The position numbers and the translations under genes are program-made. Positions 27,191 to 35,538 of a stretch of 64,000 nucleotides of DNA are shown here, one piece after another (within the stretch, counting starts at the first letter, position 1; the number at the start of each line of letters is the position of its first letter). The DNA comes from Marinobacter sp. CHS3-4 (GTDB lineage Bacteria > Pseudomonadota > Gammaproteobacteria > Pseudomonadales > Oleiphilaceae), in NCBI RefSeq assembly GCF_030053415.1, contig NZ_JASGBJ010000003.1:124001-188000 (forward strand), given 5' to 3'. The notes under the pieces are model-generated. The model did not search any database. It had not been told where the DNA came from and saw only the letters and a program-made list of their open reading frames with translations.

Positions 27191-28027
27191 ATGGCTCACA
27201 ACACGAATGTGGTGTTTCTTTCCCACGGGGGCGGTCCTATGCCCCTGTTGGGAGACCCTGGGCATCAGGCGATGGTAGATGCGCTCAGTGCGATGGCAGA
27301 GCGATTAGCGAAACCGTCGGCCATTCTGGTCATCAGTGCCCACTGGGAGGCCGAACGGCCGACGATCACTGCCGGCGCCACACCGCCGCTGATCTACGAC
27401 TACTATGGGTTTCCGGAAGAGGCTTATCGCATTGAATACCCGTGCCCAGGTCACCCGGCACTGGCGCAGCAGATCCAGAAAGCACTGGGGCAGGCGGGTA
27501 TTGCATCGGCACTCGACGAGGACCGCGGATTCGACCACGGTCTGTTTGTCCCGCTGGCGCTGATGTATCCAGAGGCTGACATTCCCTGCGTTCAGTTGTC
27601 ACTTGTGAACACACTCGATGCCGAGACTCATATTGCCCTGGGACGAGCCCTGCAAAGCCTGGATGTGGACAACCTGCTGGTGATTGGATCGGGCTTTTCA
27701 TTTCACAACATGAAGGCGTTCTTCAGTGCTGATTCTGACGCCGTGGAAACCCAGAATCAGTTATTCGAGGCTTGGCTTCAGCAAACCTGCACAGAGCCAT
27801 CAATGACCGAAGACGAGCGGGCCCGACGCCTGATGGATTGGGAGAAGGCTCCTGCTGCCCGGTTCTGTCACCCGAGGGAAGAGCACTTGCTACCGTTGCA
27901 CGTTTGCTATGGCCTGGCTGGCAGGGCGGCGGATTGGAGTCAATCCGTGCGGATCCTGGGACGAGTGTCGAGTCTGTTTTTCTGGGACGTTTACCCGTCT
28001 TTGGGGAACAGGGCCGCAAGGAAGTAA
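27191..28027 (+). CDS. Class III extradiol ring-cleavage dioxygenase (YgiD/DODA type)
   Basis: 278 residues from ATG 27191 with GAGGTG upstream; a GTG at 27179 is in frame. Zinc/iron ligands are suggested by the 'FLSHGGGPM' His, 'VISAHWEAE' His and 'FDHGLFVPL' His, the pattern of LigB-type 4,5-DOPA dioxygenases. These enzymes open catechol-like rings; the natural substrate in bacteria is often unknown. It is coupled to the DoxX-family gene. Confidence 0.9.
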   Translation: MAHNTNVVFLSHGGGPMPLLGDPGHQAMVDALSAMAERLAKPSAILVISAHWEAERPTITAGATPPLIYDYYGFPEEAYRIEYPCPGHPALAQQIQKALGQAGIASALDEDRGFDHGLFVPLALMYPEADIPCVQLSLVNTLDAETHIALGRALQSLDVDNLLVIGSGFSFHNMKAFFSADSDAVETQNQLFEAWLQQTCTEPSMTEDERARRLMDWEKAPAARFCHPREEHLLPLHVCYGLAGRAADWSQSVRILGRVSSLFFWDVYPSLGNRAARK

Positions 28028-28208
28028 GCCCATGCGAGAAGGCCCACCTATGTCTGGATTCCCTTCGATAATCGAAGTAGATTTAATTTGCAGTCGGTTG
28101 TAATTGACGGAAATAGGTATTGCACCTTCCTAAAATTGCCAGGACAGGAGAAGGGATGAGGTTAGTCATGGTCCGCCCAGTCGTATGTTCTCACACGAGT
28201 TCTGTTGA

Positions 28209-29111
28209 ATGATCCCTAGCGAGCAGATGGGTGCAATCCTGAGCGCGTTGCCGGATCCCGCCTTTATACTGACCCGCAGTGGCAAGTATGTGGCGGTCTT
28301 CGGTGGCCGAGACACTCGCTATTACCACGACGGTAGTGGTCTCGTCGGCCAGTACGTTTCCGACGTTGTCAAAGAGGATAAGGCGCGCTGGTTCGTTGAA
28401 CAGATTGATCGGGCATTGACGTCGCGACAGCTGTTGATCGAAGAATACGATCTGAGTAACAAGGATGTTAAAGGTTTGCCTGATGAGGGGCCAGTCGAGA
28501 CCATTCGCTTCGAAGGGCGCATCCAGGCGCTTGATTTCCTGGTCGATGACGAACCAGTGGTGCTTTGGGTGGCAAGCAATATCTCCGAGCGACACGCACT
28601 GGAAAACCGGCTGCGGGAGTTGAGCGAAACGGATCAGCTCACCGGCCTTTCCAACAGACGGAAACTCGAACGCGATCTTTCCCTGCACTTTGAAACGTTT
28701 GTGCGCCATGCAGCTCCTACCTCCATCATCATGTTCGATCTGGACAACCTGAAAATCATTAATGATTTACAGGGCCATCATGCCGGCGACGAAGTGATCA
28801 GGGCGGTGGCTGATCTGTGCCGGTTCGAGCTGCGCAAAACCGATACTGTCTGCCGCTTCGGTGGTGATGAATTCGTGATTGCGCTCCCCAATACCGACCA
28901 GGAACAGGCGAAAGGGTTTGCCGAGCGACTGCAGGCCCTGTTTCGTTCGGAACTGAGGCGTTTCTCTGCCAGTGGAACGGCCCCGACTGCCAGCATGGGT
29001 GTGACCACCATGGAATCTTCCGACCGTTCATTTGAGGATGTCCTTCGCCGTGCTGACGCTGCGCTCTATGCCGGTAAAGCGCAGGGCAAGGATCGGATCG
29101 TGTCTGCTTGA
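28209..29111 (+). CDS. Diguanylate cyclase with N-terminal PAS-like sensor
   Basis: 300 residues, soluble. Residues 1-130 form a PAS-like domain ('LSALPDPAFILTRSGKYVAVFG'). The GGDEF domain (about 135-300) has the intact active site G-G-D-E-F at residues 218-222, the substrate motif 'FDLDNLKIINDLQGHHAGDEV', and an RxxD inhibitory site (Arg209-Asp212) five residues before it. It should make cyclic-di-GMP with product feedback. It is a single gene with no linked phosphodiesterase. The ribosome site before ATG 28209 is weak. Confidence 0.92.
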   Translation: MIPSEQMGAILSALPDPAFILTRSGKYVAVFGGRDTRYYHDGSGLVGQYVSDVVKEDKARWFVEQIDRALTSRQLLIEEYDLSNKDVKGLPDEGPVETIRFEGRIQALDFLVDDEPVVLWVASNISERHALENRLRELSETDQLTGLSNRRKLERDLSLHFETFVRHAAPTSIIMFDLDNLKIINDLQGHHAGDEVIRAVADLCRFELRKTDTVCRFGGDEFVIALPNTDQEQAKGFAERLQALFRSELRRFSASGTAPTASMGVTTMESSDRSFEDVLRRADAALYAGKAQGKDRIVSA

Positions 29112-29213
29112 TACAACGCTGGCGATGTCCGTCGGCCCTTTGCAGTGCAAAAGAGTGAGGTGCTACGGTGAGAAAACTCTTGGCTCCGACAGAAGAATTC
29201 GTGGAGTTCAGCG

Positions 29214-30152
29214 ATGGCACATCGTACCGTCACACCTCTGACTCAGGCGCTTGAAGAGGGCAAGCTGACCCGTGACGAGCTCAAATCTCTGATGCAGCGA
29301 TCCGACGGGCCTGCGTTTCGCCATCTGGCCCTGTGGGTGGTGGTGCTGACAGGTACCACGACGCTGATTACCCTTGCAGGGAACAGCTGGTTGATCTGGC
29401 CCGCCATGATGCTGCATGGCATCGTGCTGGTGCATCATTTCTCACTGCAACACGAGTGCGTTCATTACACCGTGTTCCGCACCCGAAAACTGAATAATCT
29501 CGTCGGACAACTTTGCGGGTTGATCATCGTGTTACCGCATCGCTTCTTCCGGTACGAACACTGCGACCACCACACCTACACGCAGCTGCCCGGCAAGGAT
29601 CCTGAATTGATCCCCATGCCAAAAACCTATGGCGAATACCTGTTCTACCTGTCCTCGATTCCCTACTGGCAGGCCAAGTTCAGCGAGCTTGGGCGTCACG
29701 CCATGGGGCGGTTGTCGGAAGCGGAAAAACACTTCGTTCCCAGGGAAGAACATGCCGCCGTTTTCAGGGAAGCGCGAGTCATGTTGGCGATCTACGCATT
29801 GATCTTTGCGGGCATGGCCATTACCGGTTGGTGGGGGCTGATCTGGTACTGGGTTCTACCGCTGTTTCTGGGTGAGCCAGTGATGCGCTTTATCCGGATG
29901 ACGGAGCATGTGGGCCGCCCAACCGTTGCGCAGATGAGCGAAAACACCCGCACCAATCTTGTCTCCGCGCCCTGGCGTTTCCTGTGTTGGAACATGAACT
30001 ACCACGCGGAACACCATTATGTGCCTTTGGTGCCTTACCACACCTTGCCACGTTTGCACGAGAAGCTGGCGGACCACGTCCATGTTGAACCCCGTGGCTA
30101 TTTGGGTGCGCACCTGGATATGCTACGCCAGATCCGGGAGGCGAGGGCATGA
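29214..30152 (+). CDS. Membrane fatty-acid desaturase/hydroxylase family protein
   Basis: 312 residues with about four membrane segments. Three histidine boxes bind the di-iron centre: H80-ECV-H84, H116-CD-H119-H120 and H264-AE-H267-H268. The family includes desaturases, carotene hydroxylases and alkane hydroxylases; the substrate cannot be read. The stop overlaps the start of a Rieske ferredoxin gene (ATGA), which probably supplies electrons directly. There is no reductase gene beside them. Confidence 0.85.
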   Translation: MAHRTVTPLTQALEEGKLTRDELKSLMQRSDGPAFRHLALWVVVLTGTTTLITLAGNSWLIWPAMMLHGIVLVHHFSLQHECVHYTVFRTRKLNNLVGQLCGLIIVLPHRFFRYEHCDHHTYTQLPGKDPELIPMPKTYGEYLFYLSSIPYWQAKFSELGRHAMGRLSEAEKHFVPREEHAAVFREARVMLAIYALIFAGMAITGWWGLIWYWVLPLFLGEPVMRFIRMTEHVGRPTVAQMSENTRTNLVSAPWRFLCWNMNYHAEHHYVPLVPYHTLPRLHEKLADHVHVEPRGYLGAHLDMLRQIREARA

Positions 30153-30463
30153 CGGACAAACCCTGGCAAGATTTGATCGCGGTCGACGAGCTGGAGAAAG
30201 ACTGGGTAACGCGAGTTGAGCTCGGTCGTCGCATCATCGCCGTGTATGACACGACGACCGGGTTGTATGCCTCGCTCGCGCTATGCACTCACGGCGGAGC
30301 CGATCTGTGCGACGGTTACTTTGACGAACACGTGATCGAGTGCCCGCTGCACCAGGGGGCTTTTGACGTTCGCGACGGCAAGCCCATAGCCGCGCCCGCT
30401 ACGCGGCCCATGCGGGTGCTCGACGTCCGGGTCCGGGACGGCCAGGTGCAAGTGCGTATTTGA
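30149..30463 (+). CDS. Rieske [2Fe-2S] ferredoxin, partner of the desaturase
   Basis: 104 residues. The Rieske cluster ligands are C46-T-H48 and C65-PL-H68. No membrane anchor is present, so it is a soluble electron carrier. It is coupled to the upstream desaturase-family gene by an ATGA overlap. Similar proteins serve as ferredoxins of oxygenases. It is likely the electron donor of that enzyme. Confidence 0.9.
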   Translation: MTDKPWQDLIAVDELEKDWVTRVELGRRIIAVYDTTTGLYASLALCTHGGADLCDGYFDEHVIECPLHQGAFDVRDGKPIAAPATRPMRVLDVRVRDGQVQVRI

Positions 30464-30637
30464 GGGGCGACTCGGTTTCTGTTGCATCGCGAAAGCACGC
30501 TCGCCTAAAAATAACCCACCAATGGCTCGGCCCTATCGTGGCGCGTGGCGAGAATTCCAGCCAAACTGTAGGTAACTAACTGGGCAGTGCTGGACAATTG
30601 ACCGCCTGCCTCTCTGGATCACTCGAACGAGGACCCT

Positions 30638-31378
30638 ATGAGAATAGGCCTACTGATCATTGCAGTATTCTGGTGCCTTCCACTGTCGGCCCAAAGGCTC
30701 CAGGTTATGGGGTCGACGGATGGATTTCTTCCATTCTATTACGGTGACAACCTCAACAAAGGCATTCTGGTCGAGGTGATCAATGACTTCGCCGAAGAGG
30801 TCGGTATTGCCGCCGAATTTCAGCCCATGGCGCGCAAACGACAGGCCTGGGCCCTGAAGAAGGGCCACGCCAATGCAGTTTTCGCCAACCCGCTTTGGAT
30901 GCCGTTGCCGGATCGAATGCATGCCGTGGGGCCGGTTCTAACCTGGCGTGACCGTGTGTACGCGCAACCAGGACTAGAACCGGACTCCTTCGATGACCTT
31001 CAGGGCAATATCTGTCTTCGCAGATGGTTCGTCTACAGTGATCAGATCGAGAAGCGTCTCGGCACCAACCTGGTCCGTCATGATGGGTACAACGCTCAGC
31101 AGATGCTTCGCATGTTTCTGCACAAGCGGTGCGATTACCTTGTCTTGAACGAACTGGAATTCCGGTTTCTGGCAATGCTGGGGGAGGTCCAACCGGATCG
31201 TTTCAGCACGGAACTGATAGATGCCGAATGGCAGGTCTATCTTGGTATCCTCAAAAACGAGGCGGCTCTCATAGAGGCGGCGGAAGATTTTTTCGCGACT
31301 TACACGGTTGATGTAGAGGTCATGCTACGCAACCTGCCGCCGCCAGACCGGCGTGTCTCGATTAAGCCGGGCGATTAA
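30638..31378 (+). CDS. Periplasmic solute-binding protein (family 3-like)
   Basis: 246 residues. A signal peptide (residues 1-18, 'LIIAVFWCLPLSA-QR') is followed by a bilobed binding domain ('GSTDGFLPFYYGDNLNKGILVEVINDFAEEVG'). It resembles the amino-acid binding proteins also used as sensors. No ABC permease or ATPase lies nearby, so it may serve a transporter encoded elsewhere or act in signalling. Its end overlaps the convergent acetyltransferase stop by 4 bases. Confidence 0.82.
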   Translation: MRIGLLIIAVFWCLPLSAQRLQVMGSTDGFLPFYYGDNLNKGILVEVINDFAEEVGIAAEFQPMARKRQAWALKKGHANAVFANPLWMPLPDRMHAVGPVLTWRDRVYAQPGLEPDSFDDLQGNICLRRWFVYSDQIEKRLGTNLVRHDGYNAQQMLRMFLHKRCDYLVLNELEFRFLAMLGEVQPDRFSTELIDAEWQVYLGILKNEAALIEAAEDFFATYTVDVEVMLRNLPPPDRRVSIKPGD

Positions 31379-31827
31379 GTCAGGTCCCTTGGACGACCCT
31401 TGATGAAGAGCTTGCGCATGAAGCTGGATGTCGACGGACACAATTCTGAAAATTGAGTCGTTTCTCTGATAACCGCCGGAGCTTGCTGGCGACAAAGGTG
31501 TCGATACCCCAGTCGTTCAAAAAATTCAGCCGCCGTGGTCGTCAAAAGATAAAGCGCTTCGATTCCCATGAGTGAAGCATTCAGTTCTGCGTGCTTCACT
31601 AGCGCTTGTCCCAATCCGAATTTCCGGACTTCTTCCTGTGTTGCTAAAGAGCGGAGCATTGCCACTGTCTCGCAGATCTGAATGCCGACGCACCCGATCA
31701 ATTTGCCACGCTGATGGCAGCCGTAGAAATAAATTGAGCCAGGCTGGTTGATGTCTGAGGTTGGTAGAGCAGAGCGATTCAGAAGTTCAACCAGTGCCTG
31801 ATCGGGTTCAATTGGAATAATCTGCAT
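31375..31827 (-). CDS. GNAT acetyltransferase, ArsN2-like
   Basis: 150 residues. The acetyl-CoA loop is 'EVRKFGLGQALVKHAE', preceded by 'MLRSLATQ'. The C-terminal half 'ALYLLTTTAAEFFERLGYRHLCRQQAPAVIRETTQFSELCPSTSSFM' closely fits the ArsN2 pattern, enzymes associated with arsenic resistance operons. There are no ars genes around it here, so the actual substrate is open. Confidence 0.83.
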   Translation of the reverse strand: MQIIPIEPDQALVELLNRSALPTSDINQPGSIYFYGCHQRGKLIGCVGIQICETVAMLRSLATQEEVRKFGLGQALVKHAELNASLMGIEALYLLTTTAAEFFERLGYRHLCRQQAPAVIRETTQFSELCPSTSSFMRKLFIKGRPRDLT

Positions 31828-31870
31828 ATCAATTTAGCCAGGATTGCCTGTTGGTGATAGATTCGTGGAG

Positions 31871-32071
31871 CTACAAGCCTACGTCTTTCCGTATGTGGTC
31901 TGAGAGACAGCGCAGCTCCTCTTTTGCTTTGCGTCTGCTTTGGAGCGTTTTCAATTTACCAACGACCAGTGTTTTGATTCGATCTGCACGATTTATTGAG
32001 CGAGGTTGATTCCGCGCCTCAGGAGATCGCGCGGATGCGCCCTTGTTGTCATGGTGTTTGTAATCGCCCAT
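31871..32071 (-). CDS. DUF1127-like small basic protein
   Basis: 66 residues. The C-terminal end 'KEELRCLSDHIRKDVGL' is the DUF1127 ending (L-x2-L-x-D-x3-K-D-x-G). The N-terminal half is polar and disordered. AAGGAG lies upstream of the ATG. Such tiny proteins bind RNA or affect metabolism in alphaproteobacteria. It lies beside a second DUF1127 gene in the same orientation, opposite a GcvA-type LysR. Confidence 0.78.
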   Translation of the reverse strand: MGDYKHHDNKGASARSPEARNQPRSINRADRIKTLVVGKLKTLQSRRKAKEELRCLSDHIRKDVGL

Positions 32072-32140
32072 AACTTTAGCTCCTTTTCCTGTTAGGCCTC
32101 TTCTGGAACTTCGATTCCCACACCGGCAAAGCTGTGGGTC

Positions 32141-32353
32141 TCACTTTTTCCAGAAAGGCTTTCTGGCTTCCTGTTCGGCATCGATTCTCGATACACCGAT
32201 GTCTTTCAGCATGAAGTCTGGTAGCCGGGCCAGTTGCCGGCGGGTTCTCCAATTTGCATACCACCGGCTGATCTTTTGAGTCGCCTTGGTTCTGACTGTT
32301 GATGTGCTTTGAACGTAACCGGCTGCATGAGCAGTGCAGGCAATGGATGACAT
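32141..32353 (-). CDS. DUF1127 protein
   Basis: 70 residues. 'ISRWYANWRTRRQLARLPDFMLKDIGVSRIDAEQEARKPFWKK' is a full DUF1127 domain, ending in the basic tail typical of the family. AGGAG is at good spacing before ATG 32353. Divergent from a LysR gene about 110 bases away, a frequent pairing. The role is probably regulatory or RNA-linked, unproven. Confidence 0.88.
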   Translation of the reverse strand: MSSIACTAHAAGYVQSTSTVRTKATQKISRWYANWRTRRQLARLPDFMLKDIGVSRIDAEQEARKPFWKK

Positions 32354-32465
32354 CGTGGTTCTCCTTTACTGTAAAGTTCAGGCTTATTGTTCCGCTTGGA
32401 CTGCACCAGAACAAACGGGTTAAACTGGTTTATACTTAATCTTAGGTTAATCATGGGTGGTAAAT

Positions 32466-33347
32466 ATGCAGGTGCTTCCTCCCCTTAGGGCTCTCCAGGC
32501 TTTCCGTTACGCGGCCAGAGATCTCAGCTTCAAGGCTGCGGCTGAGGCGCTGAATATTTCCAATGCGGCGGTCAGTTCACATATTCGGGGCCTTGAAGAG
32601 TTCCTCGGAATAAAGCTGTTTGTGAGGCTGACTCGAGAGGTAAAACTGACCCCGGAAGGAAGCCGTTTGTCGGGTTTCATCGAAACGGGATTTCAGGAGA
32701 TTGAAAGGGGTATTGCCTCATTTGCACCGAACTCGGATCCGACCAATTTGAAAGTGTCGACGTTGCCCTCATTTGCGAACCGTTGGTTGATGCCCAGAAT
32801 CAGCCGGTTCCAGGAAAGATACCCTCAGTTAAAACTCAGCATCATGCCCGGCTTTAGCCTGGTGGACTTTCAGGGTGACGGCGTTGATCTGGCCATCCGT
32901 TTTGGCAAAGGAAACTATCCAGGACTGGAGTCCCGTTTCTTTATGGAGGAATCCCTCGTCGTGGTTTGCCACGAATCTCTTGCGGGCAACCACAAGGTCA
33001 AACCATCGGACCTTGCCAACATGCCCTGGCTGATTGATGACTCGATTGATATGCAAGGCTCATGGCTGGAGTTTCAAAAGGCCCTTGGAATATCGATTCC
33101 CGATAAGGCAATAAAGCTCTCCGTCAATGAGGCGTCTGCTCAGGTGGAGGCGGTCCTTGCAGGGCGCGGCATTTCTCTGATTCGTCACACTCTGGTTGCC
33201 GATATGCTGGAAGACGGGCTCTTGATCCAGCCGATCGATTTCTCGATGCCTGCGGAATATCACTATTATCTGGTCGCCCCAGAAGCCAAGTTCAGAACCG
33301 AAAAAGTCAGGGCCTTCGTGTCCTGGATTTCCTCCGAGATTTACTGA
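32466..33347 (+). CDS. GcvA-type LysR regulator
   Basis: 293 residues from ATG 32466 (an in-frame GTG is at 32457). The opening 'LPPLRALQAFRYAARDLSFKAAAEALNISNAAVSSHIRGLEEFLGIKLFVR' is that of the GcvA subgroup. The effector domain contains 'GDGVDLAIRFGKGNYPGLESRFF'. It is divergent from the DUF1127 gene and likely regulates it. No gcv operon is beside it. Confidence 0.88.
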   Translation: MQVLPPLRALQAFRYAARDLSFKAAAEALNISNAAVSSHIRGLEEFLGIKLFVRLTREVKLTPEGSRLSGFIETGFQEIERGIASFAPNSDPTNLKVSTLPSFANRWLMPRISRFQERYPQLKLSIMPGFSLVDFQGDGVDLAIRFGKGNYPGLESRFFMEESLVVVCHESLAGNHKVKPSDLANMPWLIDDSIDMQGSWLEFQKALGISIPDKAIKLSVNEASAQVEAVLAGRGISLIRHTLVADMLEDGLLIQPIDFSMPAEYHYYLVAPEAKFRTEKVRAFVSWISSEIY

Positions 33348-33382
33348 ATTCGTTTTTGCCAAGGCCGCAAGCCACCGCGAGC

Positions 33383-33784
33383 TCAGTCAAAAGTAAGGTG
33401 GCGCGGTAAGTCATCCGTGATCTCGTGCCAGGGCGCCTTGCTTCCAACGAATACGTGGCGCTCGGCTTTGACGCCGGGGTCGGTGTCCAGCGTTCCCAGA
33501 GGAAAACCGTATATTCCAGGTTTTGAGTCGAATCGGGTGTAGAGGCTGGAGCCGCAGTTGGAACAGAACCCCTTATGCTCGCCCGGCGACGATTCGTAAA
33601 ACTTGATGAGCCTGTCGCCTTTCATGATTTTCCAATCAGCCGCATTGATCGTTGCCCGGGTTCTGAAAGCCGCGGCATGCAGTTTTCGGCACATTGAACA
33701 ATGGCAGTTCAATACATCCCTCAGTTCACCCTGGATTTCGTATTGCACGCCACCACACAGACAGCTGCCTTTGTGTTTCATCAT
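33383..33784 (-). CDS. GFA/CENP-V-fold zinc protein
   Basis: 133 residues. Zinc-binding Cys: 'CLCGGVQYEI', 'NCHCSMCRK' and 'CSNCGSSLYTRF', the pattern of the glutathione-dependent formaldehyde-activating (GFA) family. The catalytic claim for this family is weak; many members are simply Zn-binding proteins of unknown role. It is convergent with the LysR gene and is followed upstream by a small basic ORF. Confidence 0.87.
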   Translation of the reverse strand: MMKHKGSCLCGGVQYEIQGELRDVLNCHCSMCRKLHAAAFRTRATINAADWKIMKGDRLIKFYESSPGEHKGFCSNCGSSLYTRFDSKPGIYGFPLGTLDTDPGVKAERHVFVGSKAPWHEITDDLPRHLTFD

Positions 33785-33785
33785 T

Positions 33786-33977
33786 TCATTCCCTTTCCGA
33801 GGTTGTTTTGGTGCAAACGGTCAACCGTTTCTTTGAGTGTGTGTTTACTTCTCCAGGGGCGGGTTTCGCACTCCTCCAGAAAAGCATGCGCCTGAAGAGC
33901 AGGATGAAGGCATCGCGGCGAGCGGCCTGGTTGCGCCGTTCGAGTCTTTTTAACTCAGGTAGTGATGTGTAATACAT
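33786..33977 (-). CDS. Small basic hypothetical protein
   Basis: 63 residues from ATG 33977, which has AAGGAT upstream (a longer start at 34043 runs over the neighbour). A helix 'LPELKRLERRNQAARRDAFILLFRRMLFW' is strongly basic-amphipathic, like short DUF1127-related proteins, but the family ending is absent. One base separates its stop from the start of the GFA gene. Function unknown. Confidence 0.55.
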   Translation of the reverse strand: MYYTSLPELKRLERRNQAARRDAFILLFRRMLFWRSAKPAPGEVNTHSKKRLTVCTKTTSERE

Positions 33978-34030
33978 GGCGTGATCCTTTTCGATTCGTG
34001 ATGATGGAGGCGTTTCATCGTGCGCTGATT

Positions 34031-34780
34031 CTAAGGGCGCCATCGCATGGGGTGGTTATCCCTGAGCACTCCGTCATGGTCCCAGTCATCCCAACCCGTG
34101 AAGGGAATTGCAGGCTCGACTTTGAGGTTGGTAACGCGATCAGACCAGCTCTCCCTCAAGTCTCGAAGGTGTTGTTCAAGCTGATGTTCCGCCTGGTACT
34201 GGATGCCGCCGCCCTGAACCCCATAGCTGACCTGGGGTGGTAGCACGTCAAAACCCACGTAATAAAGCGACGAATGAATGGGCCATAGCCATTCCACCAT
34301 GTTTCCCGCTCGCCCGAACGGCATGAACGCTTTTTCGGGTGAGCCGGTGGTTACGGAACAGATGGCTTTTTTCCCCGCGAAGTGTCCGTTGTTGTAGCGC
34401 TTGCTTCCCGAGTAAAGCCCACCGAAAACGAGCACACGATCGAACCAGCCTTTGAGGATGGCCGGCTGCGAGTGCCACCAGAGCGGAAACTGCAGTATCA
34501 ACAGATCCGCCCAGTCGAGCAGTGCGATTTCCCGTTGAACATCGTCCGGCAGTTGGCCCTGTTCGAAATGAGACTTTTGTTCATCGAGAGGGTAAAAAAT
34601 GTCCGTTGTTTCACGACGGGGATATTGATGCGCCCCTTCGACAGGGTCGAATCCCTTTCGATACAGATCGTTCAATTCAACGGAGTGTCCCGCTGCCTCG
34701 AGCCGTTCCTTCGCGATATCGGCGAGGCCTCCGTTGAAGGATTGTCGTTCTGGATGCGCGAGCGTGATAAGCACGTTCAT
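34031..34780 (-). CDS. NAD(P)H:quinone oxidoreductase, flavodoxin-like fold
   Basis: 249 residues from ATG 34780. The FMN-binding start 'NVLITLAHPERQSFNGGLADIAKERLEAAGHSVELNDLY' and the active-site region 'LLILQFPLWWHSQPAILKGWFDRVLVFGG' match the NQO1/MdaB/KefF group. Two-electron reduction of quinones protects from redox cycling. It is a single gene; its neighbours in the same orientation begin about 120 bases upstream. An in-frame start at 34840 is less likely. Confidence 0.88.
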   Translation of the reverse strand: MNVLITLAHPERQSFNGGLADIAKERLEAAGHSVELNDLYRKGFDPVEGAHQYPRRETTDIFYPLDEQKSHFEQGQLPDDVQREIALLDWADLLILQFPLWWHSQPAILKGWFDRVLVFGGLYSGSKRYNNGHFAGKKAICSVTTGSPEKAFMPFGRAGNMVEWLWPIHSSLYYVGFDVLPPQVSYGVQGGGIQYQAEHQLEQHLRDLRESWSDRVTNLKVEPAIPFTGWDDWDHDGVLRDNHPMRWRP

Positions 34781-34896
34781 GTTCCGGTTGGCTCCATCAG
34801 GAAAATATAAGAACACTTTATGATGTTCCTTTGGGCACATTAAATAACCAATTTAGTAAATCTACATTGCATATATGAACATGGCCTGTGCAGCTG

Positions 34897-35538
34897 CTAA
34901 TAGCCGACGGTGAAAGCTTTGCCCGTGTGAGTCGGACTCTCGGCCTCGTCCAGAATGGCCACGGCAAAATCTTCCATTGAAATTCGAGCATGGCCATTGT
35001 GGTCGATTATCAGAGTGTCCAGACCAAGTCGGTAGTTGCCCGTTCTTTCACCGGGTTCCAGCAAGGCGGGAGGTGACAGGTAGGTCCATAATGCCTGATC
35101 ACGTTGTAAACAGGCCTCGTACTGGCGCTGGCATGCCCTTGCAATGGGTACTGCCGCTTCAGGCAGCAAATCCGGGCTTTGCAGGACCGTTAGCCCACCT
35201 TGACCAGGCACTATCAGGCGAGCCGCGCCACCCACCACGATGGATCGGATCCCCAGATTTTCACCGGCTTCGATGACGCGGGTCGTTAACGAAACCAGTT
35301 GCTCTTCGCCCCCGTCACCGGGCCGCAATGCGCTGATGAGGAGATCCTGGCCGTCGGTCGTTTTGGCCAGTTGTTGGTCATCTGATACGTCGGCCGGGTG
35401 TCCAATGACTGCTTCGGGCAGTGTGGCCAGCTGTGTTTTACTTCGCGATACTGCGGTCACCAGGTGACCACGCTTTACCGCCTCGGCAACGATTCGCCTT
35501 CCCACGTCGCCGGTAGCGCCATAGACCGTGATTTTCAT
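34897..35538 (-). CDS. NAD(P)-binding NmrA/SDR-like protein
   Basis: 213 residues. Rossmann start 'MKITVYGATGDVGRRIVAEAVKRGHLVTAVSRS' with G-x2-G-x2-G and 'DVSDDQQLAKTTDGQDLLISAL'. It fits atypical short-chain reductases of the NmrA/YwnB type, which may be NADPH sensors or reductases. It is coupled to the EamA transporter gene by a 4-base overlap and is therefore under the same MarR operators. Confidence 0.87.
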   Translation of the reverse strand: MKITVYGATGDVGRRIVAEAVKRGHLVTAVSRSKTQLATLPEAVIGHPADVSDDQQLAKTTDGQDLLISALRPGDGGEEQLVSLTTRVIEAGENLGIRSIVVGGAARLIVPGQGGLTVLQSPDLLPEAAVPIARACQRQYEACLQRDQALWTYLSPPALLEPGERTGNYRLGLDTLIIDHNGHARISMEDFAVAILDEAESPTHTGKAFTVGY

